From positions 73,318,383-73,382,382 of the forward strand of contig JAKGHH010000002.1 of assembly GCA_022828595.1 (NCBI GenBank): a stretch of DNA of 64,000 nt. The letters are read 5' to 3'. Shown here in pieces: positions 11,281 to 21,760 of this stretch. How positions within the stretch are numbered: position 1 is the first letter of the stretch; each line of letters starts with the position of its first letter. Source of the DNA: Nelumbo lutea (lineage: Eukaryota; Streptophyta; Magnoliopsida; Proteales; Nelumbonaceae). Position numbers and translations under genes: made by a program. Below the pieces are notes generated by a model. The model did not search any database. It saw nothing but the letters and a program-made list of their open reading frames with translations, and was not told the origin of the DNA.

Positions 11281-12240
11281 GTGGCTAGTAGTCAAGGGAG
11301 AAATGGGGGGAGTTCTCAGGCTACGTCGACTCCTGAACTACATAAAACTTGGGTGGATGTATGCTTGCAACAAGGCATTGCCGACCACCAAACCAATTCC
11401 ACATTGGATAGACAAGGATGGGCAAATGTGATTCAAGATTTCAATAGGATAACAAAGAAAAACTACACCCATAAATAAATGAAGAACCACTGGGATGCAG
11501 TAAAGAATGAGTGGAAGATATTCCATAAACAGTCAACTTTTACCGAATCGAGTTGGGATCTAGTGAATGAAACATTCACCACTGGAGATGACTTTTGGAA
11601 TGACTATCTAAAGGTATGGTGTAATTTAGCATTTTTAACATAATAAACATGTAAGTTAATCATTTTGTTATGTAGAACCTTACATAGTTCTGTACTTGTG
11701 TGATAAACATACCCTTATGCGGCTCAATTTAGATACAAGGGTCTTCCCCATGCGATAGATTTGGACATCATATTTGGTGGCAAAGTTGCCCACGGCTACA
11801 ATAGTTGGGCACCAAATGAGGGTACACTACCAAAGGTGGTGCCCTTAACCCGACTGACTCTAGATGATGACTAGATGGATGAGGAATTATAACATGAACT
11901 AGAGACACCAATGTATGCATCTAAAACAATGCAGGATGCTAGAAGGATCCCAAACGCATATAGAGCTGTCAGTAGAGACATAGGGGAGAGTAGCAACTCT
12001 ACCAAGAAAAAGAAGACATTGGGTGCTATGCGAATTGGCAAGTGTATGGATAGAATTGCATCTACATTTGAGCTATCAACTACCCATAAAATTGGCCAGG
12101 ACAAGAGACTAAGTTCTACGGAATGATGCTAGTCTCCAATTCATGAAGGGTGAATTACGTGACTTGTTTATTGCAATTGGGTCTCCTGCATTACGATTGA
12201 AGATGATTCAAGAGTTGTATGAGCGTCCCAATAGTGTGTG
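11281..12240 (+). pseudogene. PIF/Harbinger ORF1: Myb/SANT-like protein, broken
   Basis: The frame from 11281 reads a trihelix/Myb-DNA-bind_3-type domain: HKTWVDVCLQQG, then RQGWANVIQDFN, then, after a stop, KNHWDAVKNEWKIF. An intron with donor at about 11614 and acceptor at 11731-11732 leads to HAIDLDIIFGG and a C-terminal part with KKKKTLGAMR. Stops interrupt it at about 11477, 11872 and 11889. In PIF/Harbinger transposons a Myb-like protein is encoded beside the transposase and helps it bind DNA and enter the nucleus; the gene here sits just upstream of a DDE gene in the same orientation. Confidence 0.75.
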
Positions 12241-12465
12241 AAACTTGTTTGCATCAATTTGTGTTTAAGTTTATTTTTGTCACATAGATTGGAGAAGTTG
12301 AGTATTCTTCATTTTGACTAGTATTTCGTAGGATTATTATCGTTGGACTTGATTTATATTTTAATGTTAATTAAATGTGTGTTTTTTATATTTTCTGCAT
12401 TTATGTCTTCATTCATTGATTATTAATTTTGTTTGTCTTTACTAAATTGCATGATAGTTTAAGAG

Positions 12466-13916
12466 ATGGCTATTAATAAGGAAATTGAAATGGAAACTGA
12501 GGTAGTATCAGATACACAGTCTGATTCTGATAGTAGCTTCTCTTACAATGGGGTGATGGATACCGATGATGAGCATGAGTGCATTGTGAATGTTGTCTCT
12601 ATGGTGAGTGAGTCTTATTATGATACTTTGATTCACAAAGAACCCAAACACATCATGTACTGTACGGGAGCAGTGCACACAAAGTCTCTCCTTGAAGGGC
12701 ACAATGATCGATTGTATGAACTTTGTCGTATGGACAAAGACGTATTTATACGACTGTGCAATACCCTGAAAGAGCATGGCTTCATTGCAAACAATCGAGA
12801 TATTTCGATGGAGGAACAACTAGCCATTTTCCTTCATAATGTTGGACATAATGAGAGGAATCCGATGATGCAAGAGCAGTTCTAACATTCTGGCAAGACA
12901 ATTAGTCGCTTTTTCAATGACATGTTGATGGCAATAGTCAAGCTCTCATTGTCAATAATATGCCCTCCCAATTTCAACATTGTCCCTCCACACATCCGCC
13001 AGAATCCAAAATACTGGCCATATTTCAAGGTAGCATTTTTACACTATGAGCCCATTTTAAAACTACATCATAAATAACTAATACTGAAAGCTACTGTTTT
13101 TTTTTTTTTTTTTGTATAATTGCATAGGAGCTATTGATGGGACATCATGGGTCCCTACTAATAAGCAAACACTGTACTGGCATAGAAAAGGGCCTTGCAC
13201 ACAAAATGTAATGGATGCATGTGATTTCAACATGTGGTTTGCATTTGTTCTTGCTGTATGGGAGGGAACCACACATGACTATCACATATTTGCTAAAGCT
13301 GTGCGTAATCCAAAATATAATTTCCCACATCCACCGTGAGGTATGGTTGCATACATTACAACTTGTTGTGTATTATATGAGGTGCAAAAATATATTCATA
13401 TTCTCTTTATTATTCTTAGGTAAGTATTATGTTGTTGATTTTGCGTACCCCAACACTACTGGCTACATGGCATCGTACCATAATACACGGTACCACTTGC
13501 CTGGTTTTCAAAGGGGAGGATAGCCTACAACAAAGGAAGAGTACTTCAATAATGTCCATGCCTCACTGAGAAGTGTCATCGAGTGAAGTTTCGATGTGTT
13601 AAAGGCTTGATTCCCTATTCTGAAGTGTATGCCATGTTATCCATTAAAGACACAACAGTTGATAGTTGTGGCTTGCATGGCAATACACAACTTCATCCGG
13701 GACAACTAGGACAGAGACACCCTATTTAATGAGTTTGAGAATGATGAAGAGATTGAAATTCAACATCCGTCTAAAACAAATAGTGAAGGTTTCGATAAGG
13801 TTGCTATCAGCGATGTGGATCAACAACAAGAAATTTTGTTGCTTAGGCAACAACTTACAGATGCAATATATGCTGACCAAACTCGACCACCATTAAGGAG
13901 GTGTAGGTCAACATAA
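12466..13916 (+). pseudogene. PIF/Harbinger DDE transposase (HARBI1/ALP1-like), broken
   Basis: An acidic N-terminus (12466-12600) is followed by a helical region with YELCRMDKDVFIRLCNTL and then the DDE_Tnp_4 nuclease fold. The three catalytic acids are still encoded: D in GAIDGT (about 13130-13145), D in YYVVDFAYPN (about 13425-13455), and E in RSVIE (about 13570-13585). HNFIRDN near the end fits the family. Two introns are likely: about 13030 to about 13127, and about 13339 to 13420. Stops at about 12883, 13337, 13520, 13584 and 13606 show it cannot make a full protein. The stop codon of the last block is 13914-13916. Domesticated ALP1 proteins were considered, but the number of stops makes a transposon relic far more likely. 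Confidence 0.85.
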
Positions 13917-14461
13917 CCAATGTTGGTGGTCTTGGTTTTTGTTTTTCTCTAGATTTGATAAACTTTATGCATCGAATGTAGATATATTTAACTTTATTGT
14001 ATGTTGGAACTTTGTGTTTTTGATACTTTATGTTAATCTAGTAGTTGATAGTATATATTCTCTCATTACAATTCATTAATGGCTGGTAAGAAATACCACA
14101 TAGTGTTCATTGGTCGTTGCCCAGTTATATACGATACCTGGGGCCGAATGCAACTTGCAAGTCCATCGGTACAATGGTGCAGTGTTTTGCTCATTTAAAA
14201 CATACGAAGAAGTAGATTGTCAATTTAGTCGTTTTATAACTTTTCATAATTCTTCAACTGCTAGGCCTTCTAGTTGGAACGATGCATCCAAATTAACCTA
14301 TGTGTACGGAGTATCCATGTGTGTTTTACTAGTTGAACTTATTACATTGGGCATATTGTACATGTCCAAATGATATGCAATTTTACAAATGTCTGCACTT
14401 TTATGTTATTTTAGGGCACATTAAACAAATATGGATAGGGAATTTGTTTGTGAAAACTGAT
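13917..14461. other. 3' side of the transposase remnant
   Basis: A short frame at 14110-14373 has no recognisable motif. Otherwise AT-rich with no gene signature. It belongs to the PIF/Harbinger interior by position. Confidence 0.4.
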
Positions 14462-15045
14462 CTTAAATTACATCTTCTAAAAATATTTTGAAAACTATGC
14501 CTCAAAAGCACTTTTTGGAAGTATTTTGTGAAAATTGTGCCTTAAAAGTACTTTTTGAAAGTATTTTGTGAAATTTGCACCTTAAAAGTACTTTCTAGAA
14601 GTATTTTGTATAAACTGCACCTTGAAAGCACTTCCTAGAAGTATTGTGTAAATCATGCCTTAAAAATGCTTTCTGGAAGTATTTTGTGAAAAGTACGCCT
14701 TAAAAGTACTTTCTAGGAGTATTTTGTGAAAATTGCGCCTTAAAAGTACTTTCTAGAAGTATTTTATGTAAATTGCGCCTTAAAAGTACTTCCTAGAAGT
14801 ATTGTATAAATTGCGCCTAAAAAGTACTTTTTGGAAGTATTTTGTGTAAACTACGCTTTAAAAACACTTTCTAGAAGTATTTTGTGAAAATTGTGCTTTA
14901 AAAGCACTTTTTGGAAATATTTTGTGTAAATTGCACCTTGAATGTACTTTCTAGAAGTATTTTGTGTGAACTACACCTTGAAAGTGCTTTGTGGAAGTAA
15001 TTTGTGAAATATGTGTAGTAAAAGCACTTTTTGGTAGTATTTTGT
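14462..15045. repeat. Minisatellite, about 15 copies of a 40-bp unit
   Basis: The unit is close to CCTTAAAAGTACTTTCTAGA followed by AGTATTTTGTGAAAATTGCG. Consecutive copies keep 38-41 bp spacing and differ by a few substitutions. Each unit contains the dyad TACTTTCTAGAAGTA and most contain AAAGTACTTT. The array sits between the transposase remnant and the presumed right end of the PIF/Harbinger element, a subterminal position. Confidence 0.95.
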
Positions 15046-15080
15046 TATTTATCAATATTATTCGTTATTTGTTAATATTA

Positions 15081-15081
<1 letters not shown>

Positions 15082-15131
<50 letters not shown>
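15082..15131. repeat. (TTA)n microsatellite
   Basis: About 16 uninterrupted ATT/TTA units. A polyisoleucine frame across it is spurious. Confidence 0.97.
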
Positions 15132-15147
15132 TGGATCCACATGACAG

Positions 15148-15168
15148 TCCACGTGGAGGTCCACGTGG
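15148..15168. promoter_or_regulatory. Two G-box palindromes (CACGTG)
   Basis: CACGTG occurs at 15150-15155 and 15162-15167, 12 bp apart (about one helical turn), each within CCACGTGG. G-boxes bind plant bZIP and bHLH factors. They lie about 1.1 kb upstream of the SGNH gene but probably inside transposon sequence, so a role is only possible. Confidence 0.35.
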
Positions 15169-16089
15169 GCTCTTAGTTGAAATGTATAATATAACATGTG
15201 AAAAACATTGTATATATGTATTGAGTGAAGTGAGCGTTAAAATTGTTGTTTGTGTAAATATAAGCACTAATTGAAAAAGTAGCTTACCAAACATTCTCAC
15301 CCCAATAAGTGCTTAAAAACATAATAAGTGATTTGAAAAACGGGTTACCAAATAGCCTTATGGATTGTTAACTAAGAAATACTTACAAAATAAGTACTTC
15401 TTTTAACAAGTACTTATTCCTCAAACAAGGCCTAAAACTGCTTATTTAATGCGTTCTTGTATTCTTATCAGCCCCTTAAATGCAACGCAAGGCACCCTAC
15501 TTCAAAACATGAACCCTAAGTTCTTGTTTGGGAGTCCTTTTATATAGCCGCTTTTAGTGTTGTAGGATAGGCTCCCGAGAATTCAACTTTCCAAGTAGCT
15601 CAATCAACCGTAAAGCACTAAAGCCCCCTCCAAAATGAGAGTCTAAATTTCTAGCAAACAAAAGTTCAACTGACATAGCATCCGGCCGCATATTGGGAAT
15701 ATCTTTCATGAATTATGTTAAATTCATATGGAGATTCTCAATGTGCAGCTGGATCCCATGTCTCTTCAGAATGCATGATGAGTTTTTGCTTGCGGGAATC
15801 TCAAACAGACCCTAAAAATGGAGCTGTGTTTTTGTGCTTTAAAAAGCACATGCCCTGAAACTTATCCAAACGCAACCTTAACACCAACAATCTTATCATA
15901 TATTTCTCATTTCATTTTCATTTTTACAAACTATTTATATTTACATTAGGCGTGCGCCTCACTGAACTTGAGGCTTAAGCCTCAGGATTCTTATACAAAG
16001 GCGACACTGGCAGCACTCTCCACCAAACAAACTTAGAAGAAATTCCTTTAGCCATCTGAACTACTCGCTGCTCCATTACATCTCCTGTT
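15169..16089. other. Transposon right flank and upstream region of the SGNH gene
   Basis: About 15290-15360 contains GGTTACCAAATAGCC followed by TTA, a plausible PIF/Harbinger right end with its TTA target site. From about 15490 to 15840 the composition becomes balanced, and the minus strand has a short uninterrupted frame around RPDAMSVELLFARN (about 15600-15690) that I could not assign. No intact gene. Confidence 0.4.
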
Positions 16090-16096
16090 TATATAA
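16090..16096 (+). promoter_or_regulatory. TATA box of the SGNH-type gene
   Basis: TATATAA lies 168 bp upstream of the chosen ATG. By the usual spacing, transcription would start near 16120-16130, which places two ATGs upstream of the main start inside the leader. Confidence 0.55.
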
Positions 16097-16163
16097 GGAT
16101 ACTTTAACAAAAAGAGAAGAGATCAGCTTAATTCTATCCAAGACATCCCAATAGATCCACGGT

Positions 16164-16226
16164 ATGGCAGAATCTGACCCGTGGTTCGATGTAGTTGTGT
16201 TCTCTGATTCTGTTTGTAATTGTTGA
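16164..16226 (+). other. Upstream ORF (20 codons plus stop) in the leader of the SGNH gene
   Basis: ATG at 16164 opens MAESDPWFDVVVFSDSVCNC and stops at TGA 16224-16226. Inside it, in another frame, 16189-16194 reads ATGTAG, a start codon directly followed by a stop. A third uORF, MKRLSAI, spans 16228-16251. All precede the main ATG if transcription starts just after the TATA box at 16090. Confidence 0.4.
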
Positions 16227-16263
16227 GTATGAAGCGGTTGTCTGCGATCTGAGAACCAGAGGA

Positions 16264-17355
16264 ATGCTGGGCGCCCTCCAATTCGGCGTCATGGCGGCGT
16301 CTATCGTCCTCTTTGTTCCAATGGGAATGGCGGGGTGGCATCTCAGTCGCAACAAGATGCTCTTCTTCAGTGGAGCTCTCTTCATCACCCTTGCGGTAGG
16401 TGTTCATCTCACACCTTACTTCCCTTCGATTTCCGATCTGGTTTCTTCTTTGTCAGCTTCTGTTGTGCTAGAGAATCGAGATTCCTGTGTTTCTTTTCTT
16501 CATGAGATTGTTTGGGATGTACAACCGGTTAGGGTTAGTGAATTCTCTTCAAACTCTTCGAATTATGAAGAATCATGGAGTTGGGCCCAGTCTACGCCTG
16601 TAACTGCTTGTGGGTTTCAAAAATTGGGTCGTTCTGATGCCTCGGATCTGCTTAATGGATCCTGGATTGTTGTAGCTGGGGACTCACAAGCACGACTGGT
16701 TGTTCTGTCGTTGTTGAATTTAGTTTTGCATCCGGAGGAGATAGAATCTATCAGAGGTGACCTGTTTAAACGACACAGTGACTATAAAGCCTTGATTAAA
16801 GGAATTGGAGTGAGATTGGATTTTATTTGGGCACCTTACACTAGGAATCTGACTGAATTGCTTATGGAATTTAAGCATAATCGGCAGTATCCTGATGTAT
16901 TGGTAATGGGGTCTGGTCTGTGGCATATGTTACACATCACGGATGCAATGGATTATGGTGTTTCTCTAAGATTGATGAGGAGATCGTTGGTCTCGCTTTT
17001 GCCTATTTCTCCAGATTTTGGAATGGATGGGCCTGTTACAGGTTCTATTTCCATCCGATCACCCCATATGTTTTGGCTTGGAATGCCAACTCTGGTAAGC
17101 TCAATGTTAAATACAGAGGAGAAGAGGGAGAAGATGAGCAGTGTGATGTATGATGCTTATAATAGTGAACTCTATGAAAGTAAACTTTTGCGGCAGTCTG
17201 GCGGTCCACTCCTGCTTCTGGATATCCAGTCTTTGAGCAGGAACTGTGGGGCTCTGTGTACTGTTGATGGAATGCATTATGATGGAGCTGTTTATGAAGC
17301 TGCAATTCACATCATGCTCAATGCATTGCTTATTGAATCTCAGCAACAGCTTTGA
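16264..17355 (+). CDS. Membrane-anchored SGNH/PC-esterase-like protein, 363 aa, single exon
   Basis: The longest uninterrupted host frame in the window. Two hydrophobic segments (about residues 4-24 and 32-50) form an N-terminal anchor. A lumenal-type domain follows with a catalytic-nucleophile motif GDSQAR at 139-144 (Ser141), a block VLVMGSGLWHML at about 228-239 where this superfamily places an oxyanion-hole residue, and a C-terminal DGMH at 335-338 that supplies the Asp and His of the triad. This order is that of SGNH/PC-esterase folds such as the N-terminal domain of CASD1 and the plant TBL/PMR5 polysaccharide acetyltransferases. It lacks the DCxHWCLPG block of TBL proteins, so acyl transfer or de-acylation in the Golgi is an inference and the substrate is unknown. 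The ATG at 16264 (context AGGAATGC) is chosen because the frame upstream has no other ATG. A TATA box lies at 16090. No neighbour shares its transcription. Confidence 0.88.
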   Translation: MLGALQFGVMAASIVLFVPMGMAGWHLSRNKMLFFSGALFITLAVGVHLTPYFPSISDLVSSLSASVVLENRDSCVSFLHEIVWDVQPVRVSEFSSNSSNYEESWSWAQSTPVTACGFQKLGRSDASDLLNGSWIVVAGDSQARLVVLSLLNLVLHPEEIESIRGDLFKRHSDYKALIKGIGVRLDFIWAPYTRNLTELLMEFKHNRQYPDVLVMGSGLWHMLHITDAMDYGVSLRLMRRSLVSLLPISPDFGMDGPVTGSISIRSPHMFWLGMPTLVSSMLNTEEKREKMSSVMYDAYNSELYESKLLRQSGGPLLLLDIQSLSRNCGALCTVDGMHYDGAVYEAAIHIMLNALLIESQQQL

Positions 17356-18737
17356 AAGGGATAGGGGTATTTTTGGTTTCTTCAATTTTTAAACCCTTTA
17401 TTGACAAATACAAGCAACTATATTTGAAGTACACATGTGGCAAACAAAGAAATTCAAAATATTTTATCTGCATGATCCTTACAAGAGGTCAGAGTTTCCC
17501 ATCTAGTCTTGTACTTTTTCTTTTACCCGTCTTTTCCCCACATTCAGATTAAGTTGGTATTGACTTTGTTTCTTTTTTCATAATAGCCTTTTTATGGGGT
17601 GAGGGGAGGTTCCTTTCCTTTTTTTTTTCTAATTTCCCCTCTGTTAATATGTACGAATATCTACTCATACCTTGTCATCTGTATTTTGGAGAAGAGTTTG
17701 GATGTTAAAAAATTAATTTTTGAGTTGAACAGTTTAAGAAGTTCAATTTGTGCAGCATAGCATATATTTTCTGCAATTCTAATGTAACTATTGTGATCTT
17801 GTCAGCTAGAGGCACCTTAATAGCCAGGTGCTCTTCTGCAGTATGGATTCATGATTACAAATGCATTTAGCCCACTTAGGGTTTTTTTATCCTCAAAAAT
17901 CAACTGATCAGGAAACCTTAGCAGGTATCCATTTGTGTATGAGTACAACTATGCCCATGTGTCATTTAATTGGAGTAGGCTCTTGTATATGACTAAACTA
18001 GAGCTGCTTCTTGGGAACCTTCCATGTAAGCAACAGATGCCATCTTAGCCTTTTCAGGTGACCTGTGCCTGATGAAAAGTTCTCTGCCAGGGATTTCCAG
18101 AGCAGTACTTTCAATGCCTAGATGCTTCACTAGAGATCAGTAATTTACCTTCCAGGAAATCTTACAAGTAATATTAATAATTTTATATCAGTATTATCAG
18201 AGTACCTACTCAACCTACTAGTCAATCAAGGGTCATACTGACCACTTCACTAACTAGTTGATACTCATGGTGCAGTATTTTATTTGTTTATATTTGTATA
18301 TAATTATTTAAAATAGTATTAATATGTTTTTATTTGGATACATTGGTGCTAATTGCTTTAAGCATTTTTTATACTACATTGTTGGTTGATATGTAAAGAG
18401 AAATAATGCATATAATAAAAGAAGGGTGTAGGTGTTCTCTTAAGTTTTCCTCCGATCAGTGGTGTGCTGGTATGGAGTTGTTACAAACAAGGGACTCACT
18501 GAATAGTCAGGGCTGCACTATTTTGCTGAGAAACAAAGGCTTACTCTAAATCCTAGCCTATCCAGCCTTCCTTTCCTATATTTTCTAAACAAAGATTGTA
18601 AACTAAATGTTTTGTATCATTATTTTATTGCATATTTGCAGTCTAAATGGATTTACATATGAGATTGTATCAATACTAATGCTAAAACATTTCCTTTTCG
18701 TGAGAGATAATGATGGAAATGTTACAATAATGTTCTC
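17356..18737. other. 3' flank of the SGNH gene, no gene
   Basis: The first 300-500 bases, T-rich on the + strand, probably include its 3' UTR; no single poly(A) signal stands out. Beyond about 17900 nothing resembles coding sequence, and no repeat class is evident. Confidence 0.45.
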
Positions 18738-19330
18738 AGGACGGTAGGAGTAGGAGATTCTCTTAGGGCTGAATTGCCCGCTGCCATACAATGAATCCAA
18801 ATTGGAAATGAGTTAAGTGTGGAGAATTTAATGATTGAAGGAGATTCTAAGGTGGTAGTGGGGTGGTTGAAGGATCTAGAGTCTATTATATGGTGTTATA
18901 AGGGTGGTTGGAGGATAATGGAGATGATACGAGTTGACCTAAGGAGAGTTAGGAGGATGGAGGAAAGAATGATGGTGTTGAGAGCGAGTTTGGTTGGAAG
19001 ATTCATGGGTCTTGATTTGGAGGTGGATAAGGTTGAAGCTTGGGGAAGCAACAAAGTCATGAGGGTTAGTAAGCTGAATGGAGGTTTATTCCTCTTCATG
19101 CTTCATAGCAAAGAACGAGCAGAAAAGGTGTTGGAAGCATGATAGAGGATGGAGAGGAACCCCAAACTTGGGTGGTGGTTCCCTGTGGCAGGTGCACTGA
19201 GTGAAGTAGGAGGAGAAGGGCAATGTGGATTGCCTTGGTGGGGATCCCAAAACTATGTGCTTGGAGCATTAGCATGTTTGAGGAGATAGGGAAGCAATGT
19301 GGGAGGTTCTTGAAATTCAATGATAAAATA
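18738..19330 (+). pseudogene. Chimeric LINE debris: RNase H fragment joined to a DUF4283 fragment
   Basis: Around 18750-18875 the translation GDSLRAEL, then GNELSVENLMIEGDSKVVV fits the C-terminal RNase H (RVT_3) found at the end of some plant LINE ORF2 proteins. In the same frame, from about 18955, RASLVGRFMGLDLEVDKVEA followed by WGSN and GGLFLFMLHSKERAEKVLEA matches the N-terminal DUF4283 of LINE ORF1. A frame change leads to MWIALVGIPKLCAWSIS, also DUF4283-like. An ORF2 end running straight into an ORF1 start suggests two LINE copies joined head to tail after loss of the sequence between them. Confidence 0.6.
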
Positions 19331-20689
19331 GAACATGGGATAGATTGGACATGGCCAAACTGTTGGTAGAGATGGGGGATGTTTTAGAGATCTTGAATAG
19401 ATGATATTACAGTTTGTAGGGGAAAGTTATGAGTTGAGACTCGTGGTAGAAGGGGAAGATGGTACAACACTACAACCCTAAGTTCAATTCAGGAGAATAT
19501 GTGGAGAGAAAGGGGTGGGGAGAGAGGAAGGAAGAGAGTGAGAGCGGGAACTAGGGCAACAAAGCAGGCGATGGGAAGACGAATAGTCGGCCAAAGGAAG
19601 AAGAAGGAGATGAGATGGGGAGTGAGAAGGACAAAAATGGAATTTTGATGTCTTGGAGGATGTGGGAATTAATAGGGGTGGACGTGTGGAGGTGAAGGAG
19701 AAGGGGAGTAAGGTATATCAAGAGACGTGTATGGGAATAAGGGGAGGTGAACAATAAATGGTGGGGGAGATAGTGGAGAATCGAATTCATGTGTGGGTCC
19801 CACAAAGACACAAAAATAATGGAGGGATAGACAATATCAGTTTTGGCCTTTGGTCGAATGGGATGAGGGTTATGAGAGGTAAGGGTATAATTAGTAAAAA
19901 GCCAATTAGGAGGGGTCTTTCAAAAATTTTGAAGGAAGGAATTTCAAGAACTCAAGAGGATTCGGTCTAGGTGATTGCTAGGTTTGAGGGAGGTAAGAAG
20001 ACATTAGAAGTTCAGCGGAGCAGAGGAAGTAGAGAAGTGACCAGCAGAGCGTGGAATTGACAAGAAGGTGGAGTTCAAGGAAGAGAAAGGGAGGTGTAGG
20101 AAACAAAGCTTCAGACGTAGGACGATATTGCAGAGGAGTGGTTAGGGGTGGTGAGCTTGAAGATGAGGTAAGAACCCATATTGAGTTGACTCTGGAGGAG
20201 GTGTATGAGGCTCAATCGAAGGTGGATCAAAGGGTTGGGAAGAAGAGTGGATGACTGGTGAGAGGAAGAGAAGTCATCCTACTAATAGTGAAGGGGTGAT
20301 AAGTAGGAGAGAGTTTATAATAGGAAGAGAAGACTAGTGGGAATTGATACAGTTGCTGAAGAGGGGAAAGGGGTTGAGGTAAGAGATTGGGAGAAGTATC
20401 TATATGAAAAGAGAGGGGACATGGAGTAGGCCTATAAATGGAGCAAATTCAAATCAAATCAGTCTATTCAAATTTGAATTCAAATTCGATTACAAAGCAG
20501 ATGATTCGAATTCAATTAAATATCCCTCGGATATTCAAAACTACCAACCAAATTCAAAATCGATCAAAACATCAAATATTCTATTCAAATGCGACCAGTT
20601 ACTTTCCCTCAAAACCCTAACATAGCTAGATGCATTGAGAGAAGAGGAAGAAGCACTCTACGGTGTTGATATTGTTCACGGCTTCATGC
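19331..20689. other. Purine-rich stretch, likely decayed LINE ORF1 plus unclassified repeat
   Basis: 19340-20400 is strongly GA-rich on the + strand (runs of GGAAGAAGAAGG) and has no long frame. It may be the linker part of the LINE ORF1 that begins at about 18950. 20404-20600 is rich in AATTCAAAT/ATTTGAATT words with many short dyads. No gene. Confidence 0.4.
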
Positions 20690-20731
20690 CCTATCTCCTT
20701 GATTTGCTATTCTATTTTTTGTTATTTGGCA

Positions 20732-20749
20732 TGGTATCAAAGCGGGTTG
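20732..20749 (+). other. Primer-binding site, initiator tRNA-Met type
   Basis: TGGTATCAAAGCGGGTTG follows the terminal CA of the 5' LTR end. TGGTATCAGAGC is the usual copia primer-binding site complementary to initiator tRNA-Met; one mismatch is seen in those twelve bases. Confidence 0.7.
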
Positions 20750-21074
20750 CCCTGTAATATGTGTTTGCTCCATGCTCACTCATGAATCTCTCAAGGGTTG
20801 CTAATTTTTGGGTGCATCAATTGAAGATAGAGTAGGAGATGTGAAGAAGGTTTAGTAGGGTTTCCTTTCATAGTCGATCTATCTAGGGTTTCTTTTTGGA
20901 AGATGAACAGTGAGGTGTGTATCCCTCTAGTGGATCAAATCCATGAGGGAATGTTGTGACATAAATATTTCTAGGTTAGTGATTGATGCTGTGAAAAGTT
21001 TAATAGTGGTGTGATAAGTGATTTTGTAAGTTGTGGAGGTGTTCAGGTTGCTACTATTTCATGTTTAGTATAGG

Positions 21075-21200
21075 TAGTAGCCGACTACTACGAAATCTCT
21101 TCGTGTAGTAATCAACTACAAGGAATAGGATACTGCTAGTAGTCGACTACTACGAAATCTCTTCGTGTAGTAGTTGACTACTAGCAATAGGGTATTGTTA
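21075..21200. repeat. Tandem duplication of a 63-bp unit, each a hairpin
   Basis: Units 21075-21137 and 21138-21200 match closely. In each, GTAGTCGACTACTACGAA is followed by a short ATCTC loop and then TTCGTGTAGTAGTTGAC, forming an imperfect stem of about 16-18 bp. GTAGTCGACTAC is itself a perfect palindrome. The pair sits in the interior of the LTR derivative. Confidence 0.85.
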
Positions 21201-21760
21201 ACAACTTTGAAATATAAATATCAGTGCCTCAGGCTGTAGTATTTTTGTGAGTTGGTGGTGTTTTTGTGACTTGGAAAAGAGGCTTTAATGCCTCGAGTTG
21301 TGGTTGTTTGTGAGTAGGTGATGGTTTTGGGAGTTGAAAAAGAGGTTTGATGCCTCAAGTTGTGGATGTTTGTGAGTTGGTAATGGTTTGTGGTGGTGTG
21401 ATAACTTTGTTAATGAGTGTGTGAAGTGTGTGGTGATGATTAGTGATGGTTTGTGCTGTTGTGAAAACTTTATTGATGAGTGTGTGAAGCTCCCATGGTA
21501 TTCGAAAACAGTGCAGTGATGTGGCAGTCTGTGGTGTATTGACGGATTGTTGGTGAACGTGTAAAGCTCATTCGATGTTCAAGAAAAGTGTAGTGATGTG
21601 ATAATTTGTGGTGTATTGGTGAATTCTTGCTTCAAGTCCCTTCAACATCTCAAGGTTTAAGGCTGTTACCTCAATAGTAAACTTATTTTCATTGAAGTTG
21701 CTTCAACGTCCTTACTTGCAAAGTCAAGCTGGTTTTTCCCACCTTAAGTTTGAGGGGGTG

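Noticed and set aside
14462..15045. CRISPR-like regular array
   Set aside because: Units are contiguous degenerate 40-mers without distinct spacers, in a eukaryotic transposon context; it is a minisatellite.
15490..15840. Possible gene fragment on the minus strand
   Set aside because: Composition is gene-like and a frame with RPDAMSVELLFARN exists, but no start, splice sites or family could be supported.
16195..16263. Longer N-terminus for the SGNH protein
   Set aside because: The extended frame starts at TTG; the first ATG in frame is at 16264 and directly precedes the hydrophobic anchor.
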